Shown: one piece after another, positions 1 through 12,790 of the stretch
Layout of the letters: every line of letters begins with the position of its first letter
How positions within the stretch are numbered: the stretch's first letter is position 1
NCBI RefSeq assembly: GCF_030272615.1
Contig: NC_081414.1
Span: forward strand, 339,368,502 to 339,432,501
Direction: 5' to 3'
Origin: Cryptomeria japonica
Lineage: Eukaryota > Streptophyta > Pinopsida > Cupressales > Cupressaceae
DNA length: 64,000 nt
Notes under the pieces: model-generated
Told to the model about the DNA's origin: nothing
The model's input: the letters and a program-made list of their open reading frames with translations, nothing else
Databases searched by the model: none
Translations under genes and position numbers: made by a program

Positions 1-721
1 TCAATCTCAGCTTTTAGAAAATATTGTTGAATTATAAAATAAGCTGAAAGAATCAGAAGATCAATCAGTCGGGTAGCAAAAGGATATAGTTAGTTCAGTG
101 CTAACTCATTTGAATGAGAAAGTTGATAGCAGGCTAAATAGTGTCCATGCCTTATATTCTTTGCTATTTAATGCTATTAAAAAATTTAATGATGATAAAG
201 AAGTGGCAATTTCTTTGTTTACAAAATAGTTGCAAAGAGGAAATGATCTCAGAATGATGTCCATGGCCTCTAAATATCATGTCGAGAGGCCACATGCACT
301 CCAACAAACATATTTGTTAGTAAAATCAATGCAAGAAGCCCAAATTTTGCCAGAGAATATAGAAAGAAAGGTAAGGGAATTAATGAAAAGTTTCAGTGAA
401 TTGGAACAAACTCTTTTGCCAGATATTGAAGATAAAGAAGAGGAAGTCAAGCCTTTACAATTTTGGAAGGAAGAGGCAAAAAGAGTCACCAGTACCCAGG
501 TAGAGATGATATGTGAAGGGCTAAACATGGATATGCTAGAGAAGAGCATGGATAAAATAATTGCTATAGGATCTTTTTTTGAAACTTTTGAAAGAGAGGC
601 AAACCAAGTAGCCATTAAATATATTCGATACAGGGAAAAATCTAATGAAGTCATGAGTTTTGATTGGCCACCCAATGAAGACTATAGTGTGTGGAGTAGT
701 ATGTATCTGAATGATGAATAA
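1..721 (+). pseudogene. C-terminal part of the LTR-borne ORF (E1 left copy)
   Basis: One frame runs from base 2 to the TAA at 719-721, broken by three in-frame stops, two of them TAG before Gln-Lys or Leu-Gln. It encodes a charged, probably helical coiled-coil region (motif LENIVEL near the start) and ends in an acidic tail with the motif FDWPPNEDYS. The same protein end is found at 17640-18340, with FDWPSDEDYS. I do not recognise the family. It is the end of the large ORF whose full copy starts at 14670. It sits directly upstream of noncoding LTR sequence in both copies. Confidence 0.6.
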
Positions 722-1946
722 AGGTTGTAAACATTTTGCATAATTTTTTTTTTCTTCTAGTGGCAGATATTTTTGAACCCATATAATAGAAATGGTGGTA
801 ATATTCATCATGAGTTTTAAAGAAGGCGCCCCATATTTTGATCTTGCATAAGAAAAATCAAGGATGAATGTTTGTGTAATAGAATACAGTTGTGTGTAAT
901 CATTTTGAGATTATAGGTGTCTCCTTTAGCCTGAATCTTGTTTGCTCCCTTGTTTTTTATAAAGGGAATTCAAGGCTATGAGACAAGGTTTGGATTTTTG
1001 TTCCCTTGATTGTTCGTAATTTTTGTTTCCAATAGCAAAGTTTAGGTGAAAACAAAAAAGTTGTAAGAGGTCATTTTAGAGAGGAAAATAGAAAGATTCT
1101 TATGTTTGTAATTTTGTATGTTCTTGAAGGAGTTATGTATGAATTGTATTCTTACAAAGAGCTGAATTATTTAATAGAAATATAATTCAAACCCATTTCT
1201 CTCCAAAGTATTGTTCTATCATGTTTTGAATGCATAATATCAAGGATTTTATCATTCATTGAATTGTTGTGGTGTATGCATTTTTATTCATACTTTGGTC
1301 TAAGGGGATAATTAAATGCTTGAGTAGAATTGTAGAGTGGTAGGGATATTTGCAGGGATTTTGATAAGTAGTTCTAGGTTGGGGTTGCGAATATGATGTA
1401 TTGCAAGATAATATTATATTAGGTTTATATGTTGTTAGATAAATTTTGTCAGAATGCATTTTATGCAAATATGAATTCATGTAGCCAATGGAATAAGGCA
1501 CTGATCATAGCTAAGTGAATGCCTTAGTGTTGATTTTCTATTCAGAATCACCACTTGTTTGCTATAACCTGTCGAATATTATAATACTTTCATTTACATG
1601 AATGTTGTCATGTGTTTTTAATCATCTCATGCTCCAAACTGGTTGAGGATCACTGACGAATTTTCCATTCCTGAGAATTATCCCTTTTTGTTGAGTCTTT
1701 ATATGACATTATATGCTTTGTTTCATGTATAAATTGTGAGTGTGGCGTAGAAATCACAAATTGGCATGGGGATCACCCTCCTTGGTTTTGCAGAGCCTAA
1801 AGTGCAGAAGGATCTTGTATCCTTGTTATTATTGGTCCAATTTTGAAGAATATTAATAGTTGGAAGTGGCTATCCATAGATATTTTATAAGAAAACATCT
1901 TGGTCTCTACCTTATGTCAGTGTAAACCTGTTTTTGGGCTCCAACA
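1..1946 (+). repeat. E1 5' LTR, 3' portion (cut by window edge)
   Basis: Bases 1-724 match 17633-18345 and bases 1437-1930 match 18346-18845. Both copies contain the same ORF tail and the same noncoding sequence after it. The segment 725-1436 is absent from the right copy. The 3' end is placed at the CCAACA ending at 1946, where homology with the right copy stops. A later end near 2418 is possible, because a better PBS-like motif follows there. No gene is seen in 721-1946. Confidence 0.55.
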
Positions 1947-1951
1947 AAAAA

Positions 1952-1969
1952 CCGTGACTCTTCTAGGGA
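1952..1969 (+). promoter_or_regulatory. Candidate primer-binding site of E1
   Basis: The sequence CCGTGACTCTTCTAGGGA lies 5 bases after the LTR end and agrees at 13 of 18 positions with the site at 62274 in E4. Two other candidates exist downstream: TGGCAACTCT near 2203 and TGGCGACTCT near 2423. The latter resembles the TGGCGACTCTGCTGGGGA start I recall from Tat/Ogre elements (from memory, not checked). Its distance to gag (~460 bp) is also closer to that in E4. Confidence 0.35.
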
Positions 1970-2883
1970 ATAGTTTTCCATGTTTTCCTGTTATTTGATG
2001 GTTGAGCTTTGCTCCCTCATCATAGAACCCGAATCTTTTGCCTCATAGAGTTATGAGCTTGTTAAATCTATCCCTTGTCAATTTTGAGTCAATTCTCATG
2101 AATGTTGTCTGAGAATCTATTGTATTTCATCTTTTAATGCAAGTTTGTCTAGACTTGTCCCTATTTCATGATTATTTCAATACCTCACAAGTAGTGAGTG
2201 GCAACTCTGAGATCTCTATACTAGTGTACATTATTTGAAGAACCAAAGAATTTTCAATAGAGATGAAGCAGATTTGAGCTCTTATGATGAAGTACCCTGA
2301 CAAGTTGAGGATAGAATCCATATGATGTCATATGATGATAGGGAGATGTTGGAGTGCTAATTTTTGAACAAATTTGACCTATGAAGAAATTCCAGCTTTT
2401 CAAATATTTGTCCTCTGCAAAGAGGTGGCGACTCTACCCAAGAACCTAATGAAGATGTGGGGGTAGCTCCAGAACCACCAATACTTCCAACTAGAAAGCT
2501 AATTTGCAACCACTACAACATTTCTAGGTATTTTGACTTTCATGGATCAAATATATTTCTATGAAAGTCATTTTTAGAAAAGGTTTCCCTACCCAGTGTT
2601 GTAGCACTAAGGAATGGGGAAAATGTTAGTTTTAAGATTTGTATACTTCTTAGTTTCATCTTTTAGTTATATGATTATATTAGAAGAACTATGCAATCTT
2701 TGTAATAGGTTTATTCAAAAGTCTTAAGTCTGATATTTTAGTCTTATGTATGTTCTACTTTTACTTAAGACTTTGTTGAAAAAGAGAATCAAGAAATGTA
2801 TAACCATGAAGTTTGAATGAGAAGCTTGTAAAGACAAGCAAGATGTATGGTCATGATATTGTCCTTGGTATAATGAGTGATCA
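1970..2883 (+). other. E1 untranslated leader, no gene seen
   Basis: This AT-rich stretch between the PBS candidates and the gag-like ORF has no open frame worth reporting. It contains two further GACTC-type motifs near 2203 and 2423. It probably acted as the 5' leader of the E1 genomic RNA. Confidence 0.4.
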
Positions 2884-4783
2884 TTGCTTGAGGGAGGTCA
2901 ACTTAGAAGGGTTTTCATCCCTAAACAATATAGACCTTTAAATTTTAGCAACATTGAAGGGTACCCACATCCCTTCCCCATTGAGATTAAGGATCATGTA
3001 ACTATTTTTCATGCACAAGAATCCAAATCAGAACTCCACCATGTCAAGATATTCAAAGAGTTTATTGAAGACTATCAACTTTGAAATGAATATATAGTCA
3101 TGAAGTTCTTTGTGAGATCATTGAAAGATAGTAAAAAGGACTGGTATTAATGTTTAGTAGCACAAAGTGTGTCTTCATGGGATTGCTTCAGGAGGTTGTT
3201 TTTGGAGAGATTCAACTATGATAAAGTCAGTTATGAGAAAACTCTTAGCCCTTAGAGTTTTCCAACATGTGAGGATACAATGGATACACAAGAGCAACCT
3301 GTGTCAAGTACTGAATGTGCATCTCGAAGCATGTGTATCCCTGTTGTCACATCTTATACTTTTCAGCAGTATGAGCAAGTTTATCAACCCCAAATAGCAC
3401 AAGAACTTAGCCTCTATGTTGAGAACCCAATGGTGTATGCTAGTGCTCAGGTAGACATAATAAAACAAGTGGGTGAGAAACCTTATGCACTGCTATCCAA
3501 TTTTTTGAAGGCATTGCAAAATATTCCTATGAGTTATATGCTTCAAGATTCTGAGTGGGTAGACTTATTTTTGCAAGTCTATGAACTCGATGTTGTTCAA
3601 TGGCCAAAGAGAATAAAACCAACTAATATGGATAAGATGGTTGTATGGATTGAAATATTTAAAGATGTCAAATCTAAGATGTAGCAAGATGGTGAAAGTT
3701 TCCATCCTGATAATGACAAGGTTGAGCAAGAATATGATGACATGGCACGAGTTAATAATGATGCTCCCTATGTTGTTGAAAATCAGTCACATGATCAACA
3801 TGAAGGAGATGATATGTGTGAACAATAGAGGGTTGAAGAGAATGAACCTAAAAATGAATGCCATGATAGCCTAAGTGAAGATGGATATAAATATCTACAA
3901 GGTCGACATTCTTTTCCAGATGATAATTATGATTTTGAGAAAGTTGTTGGAGATGCAATTTCCCATAACATGACAAACACATGTTCTCATGAATCTAGTA
4001 GGTTTTCGGTTGGAGAGGATAGCAATATGGGACATGTTAGTGAGAAAGAGGACACATGTTCTATCAATAGTGAAGGAATCTCAGACTTGCTAGTAGCAGA
4101 ATACTTGAGATATGCACATGGAAAGAGTGATGAACTTATGCAGCCTGTTGATTTTGTTTTTGGCAATGAGCTTGTCTCTTATGATGCATTAAATAGTGCA
4201 GCTGCTGTCAATCTCTTTTACATGATGGAACTAGCTGATATGCAAGAAAACAAAAATATTCAATGCATGGGATTATTTGATTTCAACTTTGACATGTGTG
4301 CTGATAATAAGGATTTACAAGCTAATAAACACTCAATTGTTTCTTCTAGCAGCATGTGTATGGATGCTAATGATGGTACTCTTTGTGAGAGTGCTAGTGC
4401 ACATGAGGGGGTAGTGTCTCTTAGTGGCTATGATCAAATTGGTGATAGGCTAGGAGGATGTGATACTCCAACATGCACCCATGTTGTTGATATGAATGAC
4501 ATCAAATGGGACTTTGAGCCAAAGGCTAAAATTCTTTTTCAGCTTGATGATTTACAATCACATGAGAGGATCAGTTGTGATCCTTTTCCTTCTCTTGATA
4601 AGAGTTTTCTTATTGTGTACAATGGGAAGGTGGATTCTTTTGAGGGTTCCTCTTTTAATGAGCAAACTAATGATTTAAATGAAACCTATATTATCATTTG
4701 TGTGTCAGATCATGAGTATTGGTTTTCTCAGCCAAGTGATGTTCTCACAAAGTGTGACAATGATTTGAGCCATGATGCATGTT
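2884..4783 (+). pseudogene. E1 gag-like ORF, part 1 (split by LINE)
   Basis: Frame 1 is read from 2884 through a few stops (TGA at 3082, a TAA near 3148, TAG at 3682 and 3826). Residues from ~40 to 120 look like a gypsy gag core: MKFFVRSLKDSKKDWY followed by a SW...FLERF pattern. After the core comes a long acidic, Cys/Met/Asp-rich tail with no zinc knuckle and no protease DSG motif. At codon TGT (4780-4782) the frame is cut by the LINE and resumes exactly in frame at 12816. Gag would bind and package element RNA. The function of the tail is unknown. Confidence 0.6.
4768..4783. repeat. LINE target-site duplication, left copy
   Basis: The 16-bp AGCCATGATGCATGTT is repeated exactly at 12816-12831, with different bases on both outer sides. 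The interrupted ORF reads through in the same frame when one copy is removed. Confidence 0.92.
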
Positions 4784-4955
4784 CTGATTAATTAAAAAAA
4801 TAGGTTTTTAGGACCCAAAACCTTAAACATAGGAGATTAAAATAAGACACCAAAAAGTCCAGTGCTTAAGAACTGCATACATAATGATTGGCAAAAAGCC
4901 AGCAAACCAAAAGGACAACAAAACAAACAACAACAAAGAAACAAAGAAGGCACTA

Positions 4956-6654
4956 CACGGTAATTTTCTTCAACAGGTCCTTCGCCTTTATCACCAGCTC
5001 GTTGTAAGTGGCCTTGACAACTTTTAGGTCTTCCAGATCCTTGTTAGGTTTCTTTTCCTTCTTTTTACCTTTGGTATGGGTTCTGGGACCTTGAACTTCC
5101 CCTGTTCCTTTAGTTTCCAAATCAATGTCTAGGATTTCCTTTTCTTCATCCAGTTTGTTGATGAGGGTGTTGGTGTTGTTAGCTGAAATATCTAGGATGC
5201 CTAGGCTCTATTCAACAATGCTCTTTACACACTCCTCAATTTTGCTGACTTTGCTAACAGTATCCAAGAGAGTTTGGCCATTAGCGTCAGCAAGAGTTTT
5301 TCTTTCCAGCAAATCCTTCTCTATTTTTTCAAACCTAGGGTTGAAGGCATCTCTTATATTTTTGACTTTAGCAGTGGTGCTTTTTAGGTCCTCTATGTAG
5401 TTGGCCATGGTCTTCCCTTCCCCAGTATTGATGGTTTCCAAGATCAAGACTCTGTTGCAAATTTTTTGTTTTTGTCCACAGCTTTCTTGTAACCATTAAT
5501 AAACCACTCCATAGTTTCCATGAAACCTTGCATACCCTCGGGGGGAGGGTTAGTGGGGGGGTCAGCTTTTCTAGGGGTTTCCTATTCCTCTTTAGGAGTG
5601 TGTTGGGTAGTGGTTCAACCCTAAGAGCATCTTCCATGGTCTCCTTTTCTAGATTCTGATCAGCTTCTAGGGCCCTTACCTATTGGTGGACTTCTGATTC
5701 CTTAACAATCTCCTCTTTCTTCTTGTGCTTTTTCCTGGCCTAGGTGTGAGCTTTTGTCTTCTTCTTCAGTAGCCCTTGAGGGTTCTCCTTCTCAGAGTCA
5801 TCTAAGACCTCCTCTTCTGAAGAAATGCTAATCTAGGATCTACCTTTAGGCTTTTTTCCCTTAGAGGATGAAGGTCTAGTTTTGATGTATCTCCTCTTCT
5901 TCCCACTTTCATAATCCAAGACATCCATGCTGTCCTCAGTATCAGTTGAAGGGTCATTGTCAGACTCCTCTTCCTCTGAGAAGGCAGGGTCAGACCCCTC
6001 ATCCTTAGAATCCATAGAGGGCTACATTTGAGCAATTTGGTTGGCCTTGAGATGGTCATAAATGAGGACCATTAGGCTTTGATGCATGGCAGTATCACCC
6101 ATTGGGTTCTCTTTGTATGCCTTAGTGGTAGCATTCATCAAGTAGAGTAGAAGATAAGGTAAGTTAACCTTTTCATTGTGCCTAAAGTGATTCAACAGAA
6201 CAAAGTGATAACCATAAACTTTTGTGAACCTACCATCTAAAGTGATATAATGCATTAAAACAAAAAGGATCTCCCGTCAGGGTTTAGCAAAAGCCCTAGG
6301 TGGGTAGTAAGTTTTGCTCAACTTTACCAGTCATTTTTTCTCCTTCTTGGTATCTGGGTATCTTTCTATAGCTTCCTTACTAACTTTCCTATCTCTGTAG
6401 AAGTTGCACCCTTCTCTTGTGAGGCCTGTGGTTTGAGAAATTAAATCTTCATCAATTTCCATCGTTTGGTCTCCAATTTTTAGCATGCCCTTTCTCTAGT
6501 TTTTGTAGAAAAAACTGGTTACCATGCCATGTCATTCATGGAGTCTCTCCATGAATTTTGAGAAACCACCCTTCTGCAGAATACCCCAAACCTCCTCCTT
6601 TTGTTTTCATTATTTATAGCTACTTGGTTCATATTGCCTCCTGTTACCAACCAT
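4956..6654 (-). pseudogene. LINE ORF3: extra protein of unknown function
   Basis: It starts at the ATG complementary to 6652-6654 (MVGNRRQYEPSS), ~160 bp after the ORF2 stop, and ends with KDLLKKITV near 4956. It is ~560 codons, broken by several stops and at least one frameshift near 5480. Residues ~20-200 form a globular domain with the motifs FSKFMERL, DLISQTTGL, FYRDRKVS and ITLDGRFTKVYGYHFVLLNH. Then come an acidic Ser/Asp/Glu stretch, Lys-rich segments that could be nuclear-localisation signals, and a C-terminal coiled coil. I recall similar unnamed plant proteins but cannot name a family. It is not a known LINE domain. It lies inside the target duplications and on the LINE strand, so it moved with this LINE copy. 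Confidence 0.6.
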
Positions 6655-6811
6655 GTTGTCACTGTTCAAAGCCAAATTTTGAAACTTGCAGAGCAAATTA
6701 GCCGGAGAGCTTTTTGGAACTATAAAAGTTACCCAGAAAGCATGGGAACTAATGGCATTGGTATTATAATGAATGAGTCTCTCATTATTATAATTACTCA
6801 AAGTACTCCAG

Positions 6812-9800
6812 TTAGTCCTTTTCATAATTATCCTGTCCATCAAGAATCTTTGGAGTGCTTCTATATCGATCATTAAAAATGATTTTCCTGAAATTTTCAG
6901 GGAGTCTTTGTTCTCCCGTCCACGTAATCATTTCCTCTTTGTTAACCACCACATTGGCTGCCCAGTCAGCAGAGCCATTGGACTCCCAGTAAATGTGGGA
7001 AATGTAGCTTTTTTTAAAAGTGCTAATAAGGTCTATAGAAGTGATGATTATATTGTAGATCAACCATGATAGTTTTGAGATCCCCTTAAGACAATTTATA
7101 ATATTGTTTGAGCCCCCTTCAATCCAAAGGTAGGGACAATTCCATGTTTTATCTAGGAGGATACCTTGGAGAGCTACCATTGCTTCAACTTTATGGTTAG
7201 TTTGGGTTCCAATAGGGACAACAAATATTTCCTTGCAAATTCCTTTGTCATCTCTTAGAACAGCTCCACAACCTGAAGGACCCGGGTTACCTTTGGCAGC
7301 ACCATTAAAATTAACTTTGAACCAACCATTAGGGGGGGTTTTCCATCTTGCTTCTAGCATTTTATTATGGTTGGGGTTAGGACTATTAGTAATCTTCATA
7401 TTCCACGCACTTAAGATGTTTGATTCTAGAGAGTTGTTCAAGAAACAAGGACCCTCAATGATCCCTATATTTTCATAAATCGCCCATTGAATTTTTTGGA
7501 ACACAATATTCTGATTGAGGGAGACATCCCTAAAGATTCAATTATTTCTTTCTTTCCATAGTCCCCATAGGATGTGAGGAAGAGAAAGCTACCACAAAGA
7601 TCTCAAAAAGGAGTTAGTCCATTTTATATTCCAGGAGGAAAAGACATCATTGATAGTATTAGGAAACACCCAGACAGTACTAAAAATTTTAAGAAATCTT
7701 TCCCAGACTGAGGCTGAGAAGGAGCAGTGGATGGCAAGGTGGTCCATAGACTTTTCTTCTTGAAGTCATAGAGCACATCTATTAGGGAAGGCAAAGCCTC
7801 TACTTTTTAGGTTGTCAAGGGTCAAGATTTTATTTTGGAGGATGGTCCAGAAGAAGAAATTGATTTTGGGGGTAAGGCCTTTAATCCAGGCTTTAGACCA
7901 ATAAGGGTTACCTGAAGGAGTGGGGGACAGGACACAATACATAGAGGAAATAGTTAAGGTACCTTTGGGATCATGTTTCCAAATTAGGGAGTCTACCTCT
8001 TTGTTCAACCAAACCACAGACAGATGGATCTTGAGCTTAGAAAGGCTTGGATGGATGCTTTCAATATTTTTCCATTTGTTACCAACCTAGTACTCAGCAA
8101 CTAAGGAGCCAAATGTTCTAATACAAGAGGGAGCATGGGGGGCCCATTCATTAATTTTTATTAAAGGTTTATCAAAAAGCCAAGGATCCTCCCAGAATTT
8201 AACTTTCCTACCATTTCCAACTTTCCAGATCACTCCTTTGGCTAAACTTTCGTTGCATTTAGAGGCATGATTCCATATGTGGGATCCATTGATGCTGAGA
8301 TCCAATTTGATAAAATAAGAAAGAGAGGAGGACTGAAGAGAGTACTTCACCAAATTTTACACCATTCAGTATCTAAATGAAACATCCTCTAGACTTGTTT
8401 GGACATGAGAGCTTCATTTAAGGTTCGAATTCTCCTCAGGCCCAGACCTCCTTGGCTCTTCAATCTACAAAACTGGTCCCAAGCCACCAAAGACATTCTT
8501 TTCTTGTCCTCAACCCCATACCAAAGGAATCTTATCTAAATTTTCTTGATTGCATTAGCATACTTAACTGGAATTCTGAAAAAGACTAAGAGCATAAATC
8601 AGAATACTTTGAAGTGAAGCTTTTAGAAGTTGGAGCTTTCCAGCCTGACTTAGGAGGGCTCCTTTCCAGCCAGCTAACTTTTTTTGGAACTTGTCCACTA
8701 AAGAACTCTAGAAGGATTCAGGAAGTGTAGTGCCCATGGAGAGACCAAGGTAGGTAGTAGGAAGATCAGCAATCCTACACTCTAGGATTCTACTGATTCT
8801 TTGTTGTCTTCTCTCAAGGGAATTGATGAAAAAAACTTCACTTTTTATCTAGTTGATTAGCTAACTAGAAGCAGAGGCAAACTTACAAAGAGTACTCTTC
8901 AAGATTTTAGCTTTAGAGATACTAGATTCCCCCATGATAATAGTATCATTGACAAATTGTTGATGAGAACAAACAAGATCAGTTAAGGAAGGGTGGAGAC
9001 CCTTAAAGGAGCCTTGCAAAACCATATTTTCCATAGTCCTTCCAAAACATTCTGCCATAATAATGAAGAGGATGGGGGAAATAGGATCCCCTTGCCTTAG
9101 ACCTCTAGAAGCTTGGAAGAAGGGAGAAGGGAAACCATTGAAAAGGATAGCAAAAGAGGCAGAGGTGATAAGTTGGGTGATGAGATCCAAAACTCTGGAG
9201 GGGAAACCAAAAGACATGAGAACCTTCATGAGAAAAGACCAGTCAACCCTATCATAGGCTTTGGAGAGGTCAAGCTTGAGGATGAGACCCTACTTATTTG
9301 CTTTAACAAGAGAGTGGATGTTCTCATGCACAGTAATAGTCAAATCAAGAATTTGATGTCCAAGGACAAAACCATTTTGCTGGTGATTAATAAGAGCAGG
9401 GAGGACAGACAGTAATCTGGAAGTTAGAACCTTAAAGATAATCTTATAAAAGGAATTGCAAAGACTGATAGGTCTAAATTTGTCCATAGAGTCAGCACCT
9501 TGAGATTTGGGAATGAGAGAAATAAAAGTACCATTGATTTCTTTTAAAAGTTTTCTAGCCCCAAAAAATTCCTTGACCCCATTGGAAACATCTTTCCCGA
9601 CAATGTCCCAAAAATCTTGAAAAAAGAACATGGGAAAATCATCCGAGCTGGGTGCTTTGTTACCATCAAAGGAGAAGACAACATTTTTAATTTCTAGAAT
9701 CTAAGGAATGGAAGAAAGGGAGGCATTCTTTTGTTCATCAATGAGACAAGGAATGTTATGAAGAAAAGAAGATTGAGCTTCAAAATCCAACCTGTGATCC

Positions 9801-11024
9801 CTTTTTAGCAGTTCTGAGAAAAACCTTTTAGCTTTGTTCTTAATTTCATCCTCCTTGATAATCTCCCCATTATCCACCACAAGTTTAGTGACCCTATTAA
9901 CTACTTTATGCTTGATCGTCAACATATGGAAGAATCTTGTGTTCCTATCTCCTTCCTTAAGCCAAATGCATCAAGATCTTTGCTTCCAGAAGGTTTCCTC
10001 TTTGGCAATGATATCATGGTATTTTTTGAGAGTCTCATTTTCATCAACAATGGACACAGTACTGAAACCATCTTTCTAGATTTGAGCTTGTATTTCTTTA
10101 AGGTCTTCCTGGACTTTTCCTTTGGCCTAAAAAATGTTCCCAAAGCTAGATTTAGTCCAGAGTCTTATGTTATCCTTTACACTTTTAGGCTTCTTAACAA
10201 CTCTATACATAGCAGTTCCCTCTACTTGAATGCTCCACCATTTCTGGATATTACTTTTGATGTCTGGGTGAAGGGTCCACATTTTTTCAAATCTAAAGGG
10301 GAAGTTTCTCCTTCTATTGATGGAGTCAGTAATGAAAGTGATGGGAAAGTGATCCGATCCAACCTGGATGTGGGTCGATAGAGAATAGAAATAATGACTA
10401 TACCAGTCATCAGAAATGAGAGTCCTATCAAGATGGATTTGGATAAGATCATTACCAATTCTCTTGTTAGTCCAAGTATAATTGCATCCCTAAATTTCCA
10501 AGTCATTGAGAGCCCGAGAATTAATGAAATCCATAAGGGCCAACCTACTTTCCAGCTGAGGGGGGCTTCCTCCATATTTTTCCTCCTCTCTCAAAGGAGT
10601 ATTGAAGTCTCCCATAACTAGCCAACTAAGATTTCTGAAACTGTCCCTAGCTTGAATAAGTTTTTTTCTAGAAGGAATTTCTAGCCTTCAAAGTGTTGGG
10701 AGCATAAATGTTGGTGAGGACCCATGAAGTACCATCTTTAAAATGCTCAAATTTGATACAAGAGAAATTTTTGTCCTGAATGATAACATGCTCTTTGACA
10801 AAATTAAGATTCCAAATTGTAGCTATGCCTTATGAAGCACCTTCAGAACTACCGCCACTAACATTTCTATTTTTGAAAAGCTTCAAAGATTCAACTTTTT
10901 CTTTACTCATTTTGGTTTCTTGAATTAGAAAGATATCAGGTTTACTATCCCTTATCATGTTCCTAATGATATCATGCTTATGGGGATTATTGAGTCCCCT
11001 AATATTCCAAGAAATAATCTTCAT
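6812..11024 (-). pseudogene. LINE ORF2: endonuclease - reverse transcriptase - RNase H
   Basis: It begins with MKIISWNIRGLNNP, the usual start of plant LINE endonucleases; FLIQET, GDFN (near 10605) and SDH (near 10350) motifs remain. The reverse transcriptase follows, with RPISLCN, LDLSKAYDRVDW and a GLRQGDPISP block (9.2-9.6 kb). The catalytic FADD box is changed to FVND (near 8950). The C-terminal RNase H reads FNGAAKGNPGPSG (near 7290), where the family has FDGA, and IEGGS where it has EGDS, so two catalytic Asp are lost. The frame is broken many times. In an intact LINE this protein nicks DNA and copies its own RNA at the nick. This copy cannot be active. Confidence 0.9.
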
Positions 11025-11119
11025 AGTTACTTACCAATTCCTAACTCCTTGAGAGTCTTCTGGGTTCCATCTGCAATGTTCTTGCTAGCCTCCTTGTTTA
11101 TGACTATATGATTAGAGGG

Positions 11120-12790
11120 TCAACCTAGGGAAGAGGAGGTATACCCAACATCAACTTGAGCTATTCTGCTAGATTTCCTTAGAAGAGAGGTTGAGGGAGT
11201 AGTTCCTTTCTTGTTCCTATGCTTTGGTATTTTCCACTTAGCATCTATCTCAGGAATCACTTCCGGGTTGCTAAGGATTTTGGAAATTTCTTCTTCGTTT
11301 CCCCAATTTGGGGTTCTGGAAGCATTTGAATCATTTAAATCACTATTAGCTATTTTTGAACCCCAGTCTGAGTCTGAGAGGTTCAAACCCAAAATTGCAC
11401 ATTTTTGGGCTTCTTGTATTTCAAGACTAGGCATGAGCTGAGAGGAATTAGTCTTTTCTTCTTGGGAGTCAAGGATCTCTCCTTCCTCTAGTTGATCTTT
11501 TTTCTCTTGCAGTTCCTTCCCCTCAAAAGTGTCAGCTATCACTTCAGCTATATCATTAGGGTATTCAGTCTAATCTTTCAGCTCCCCTATTTGAGAAGTA
11601 ACCAAAAAGTTGACTTTGGTTGAATCATTTCTTAGATCTTCCTGGGTTAGGGGACTAGAGATAGGGGTTGAGGGCATTTCCTTCTTCTCCCATAAGGGAT
11701 TAAAATGATTTGAGTTTTCTTCTTTATTCTCTAAGTTTTTAGCTTGCCATACCATTTTTTCTGGCGCCCTTTGGTTCTCAGTATGGGGCTTAGGCTACCT
11801 AGATTCCACCTTTGGTTTGATAGGATAGGACTTTGCCCAGTGACCTAATTTTTTATAGTGGAAGTAGGCAAAGGGAATAGATTCATATTCAATATGTTGC
11901 TTCCATGTTCCCAGCTTTGATACTAAATCTATCTGTTCTGGTATATCTGCATCATGGGCTATCCCTATGCAGAACCTAGCATGAGTGAGTCTCTTTTTTG
12001 AAGCTATTACTAGGTCTATAGAAAGTAGTTCACCAAAGGAGAATGTGATTCTAGAGAAGATGCTTTCTACCCAATATTCAAGAGGCAAACCTGGTAGCTT
12101 TACCTAAATTGGAACTTGTGTCAAGAGAGAGTCATTCATATTCAAATTCTGTTTCCATTTACAAAGAACCAAGGCTATCTTTCCTACCAACAAGGGACCC
12201 CCATAGAGAATCATAAGTTTGTCTTCTTTGCATGAAAAAGTAAAAGATAGAAGGCCTTTAGGTAAGGCTGAAATTCCTACATTTCCCTTAAGGGCCCATT
12301 TTCATTTGACATATGCCCTAACAACTTGAATATTAGGATGCGGTCCCATAAATTTGCCTACCAAGGAGTTTGACATACTATTTATATTGTGATCCAAAAC
12401 CAGATCAGGGATAGAGCTAGTGAACTTTCCACCAGAAGGATCAGAAATATTCTTAACAGGAGGAAATGAGGGTTTACCAGTTGGTCTAGTTCCAAAGAGG
12501 GAAGACCATTTTTTTTTGTTCTTTTCCACTCTCCCCGGAGTCATCACGTGGGATGGGTCCCCCGCTGGACCCTTCCCCCATGAGCCTAGAGGAACCCACT
12601 ATCTCCTCTGGTAGAGAGTACCACTAGTCTTTTGAATGGCAGCAGCTTCTAGAAAGTCCGGAGGCTTATCCTTCTCTCCTATGGGACCAGCTGCATTCTG
12701 GCCACTCACACCATTGGAACCAGAGTTCCCACCTTGCAGAGAATTTGAATTTTGAATTCTCCCATTACTGCTTCCTGCTCCTTCTCCCAT
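11120..12790 (-). pseudogene. LINE ORF1: DUF4283-type gag with decayed zinc knuckle
   Basis: The ATG at 12790 opens a Gly/Asn/Ser-rich N-terminus. The middle (12.55-11.85 kb) has the LPLEYW and ILSRIG-like pattern of plant LINE gag proteins (here LPGLPLEYWVESIFSRI). The zinc knuckle near 11850 reads FHYKKLGHWAKSYP; a working knuckle has Cys where Tyr and Ser now stand. An acidic, Ser-rich tail follows (11.54-11.12 kb). Stops and frameshifts separate these parts. ORF1 ends ~95 bp before ORF2. Its normal role is binding LINE RNA in the ribonucleoprotein. Confidence 0.8.

Noticed and set aside
6601-6876. Plus-strand frame opposite the LINE
   Set aside because: It is the shadow of LINE ORF2/ORF3 on the minus strand and has no domain of its own.
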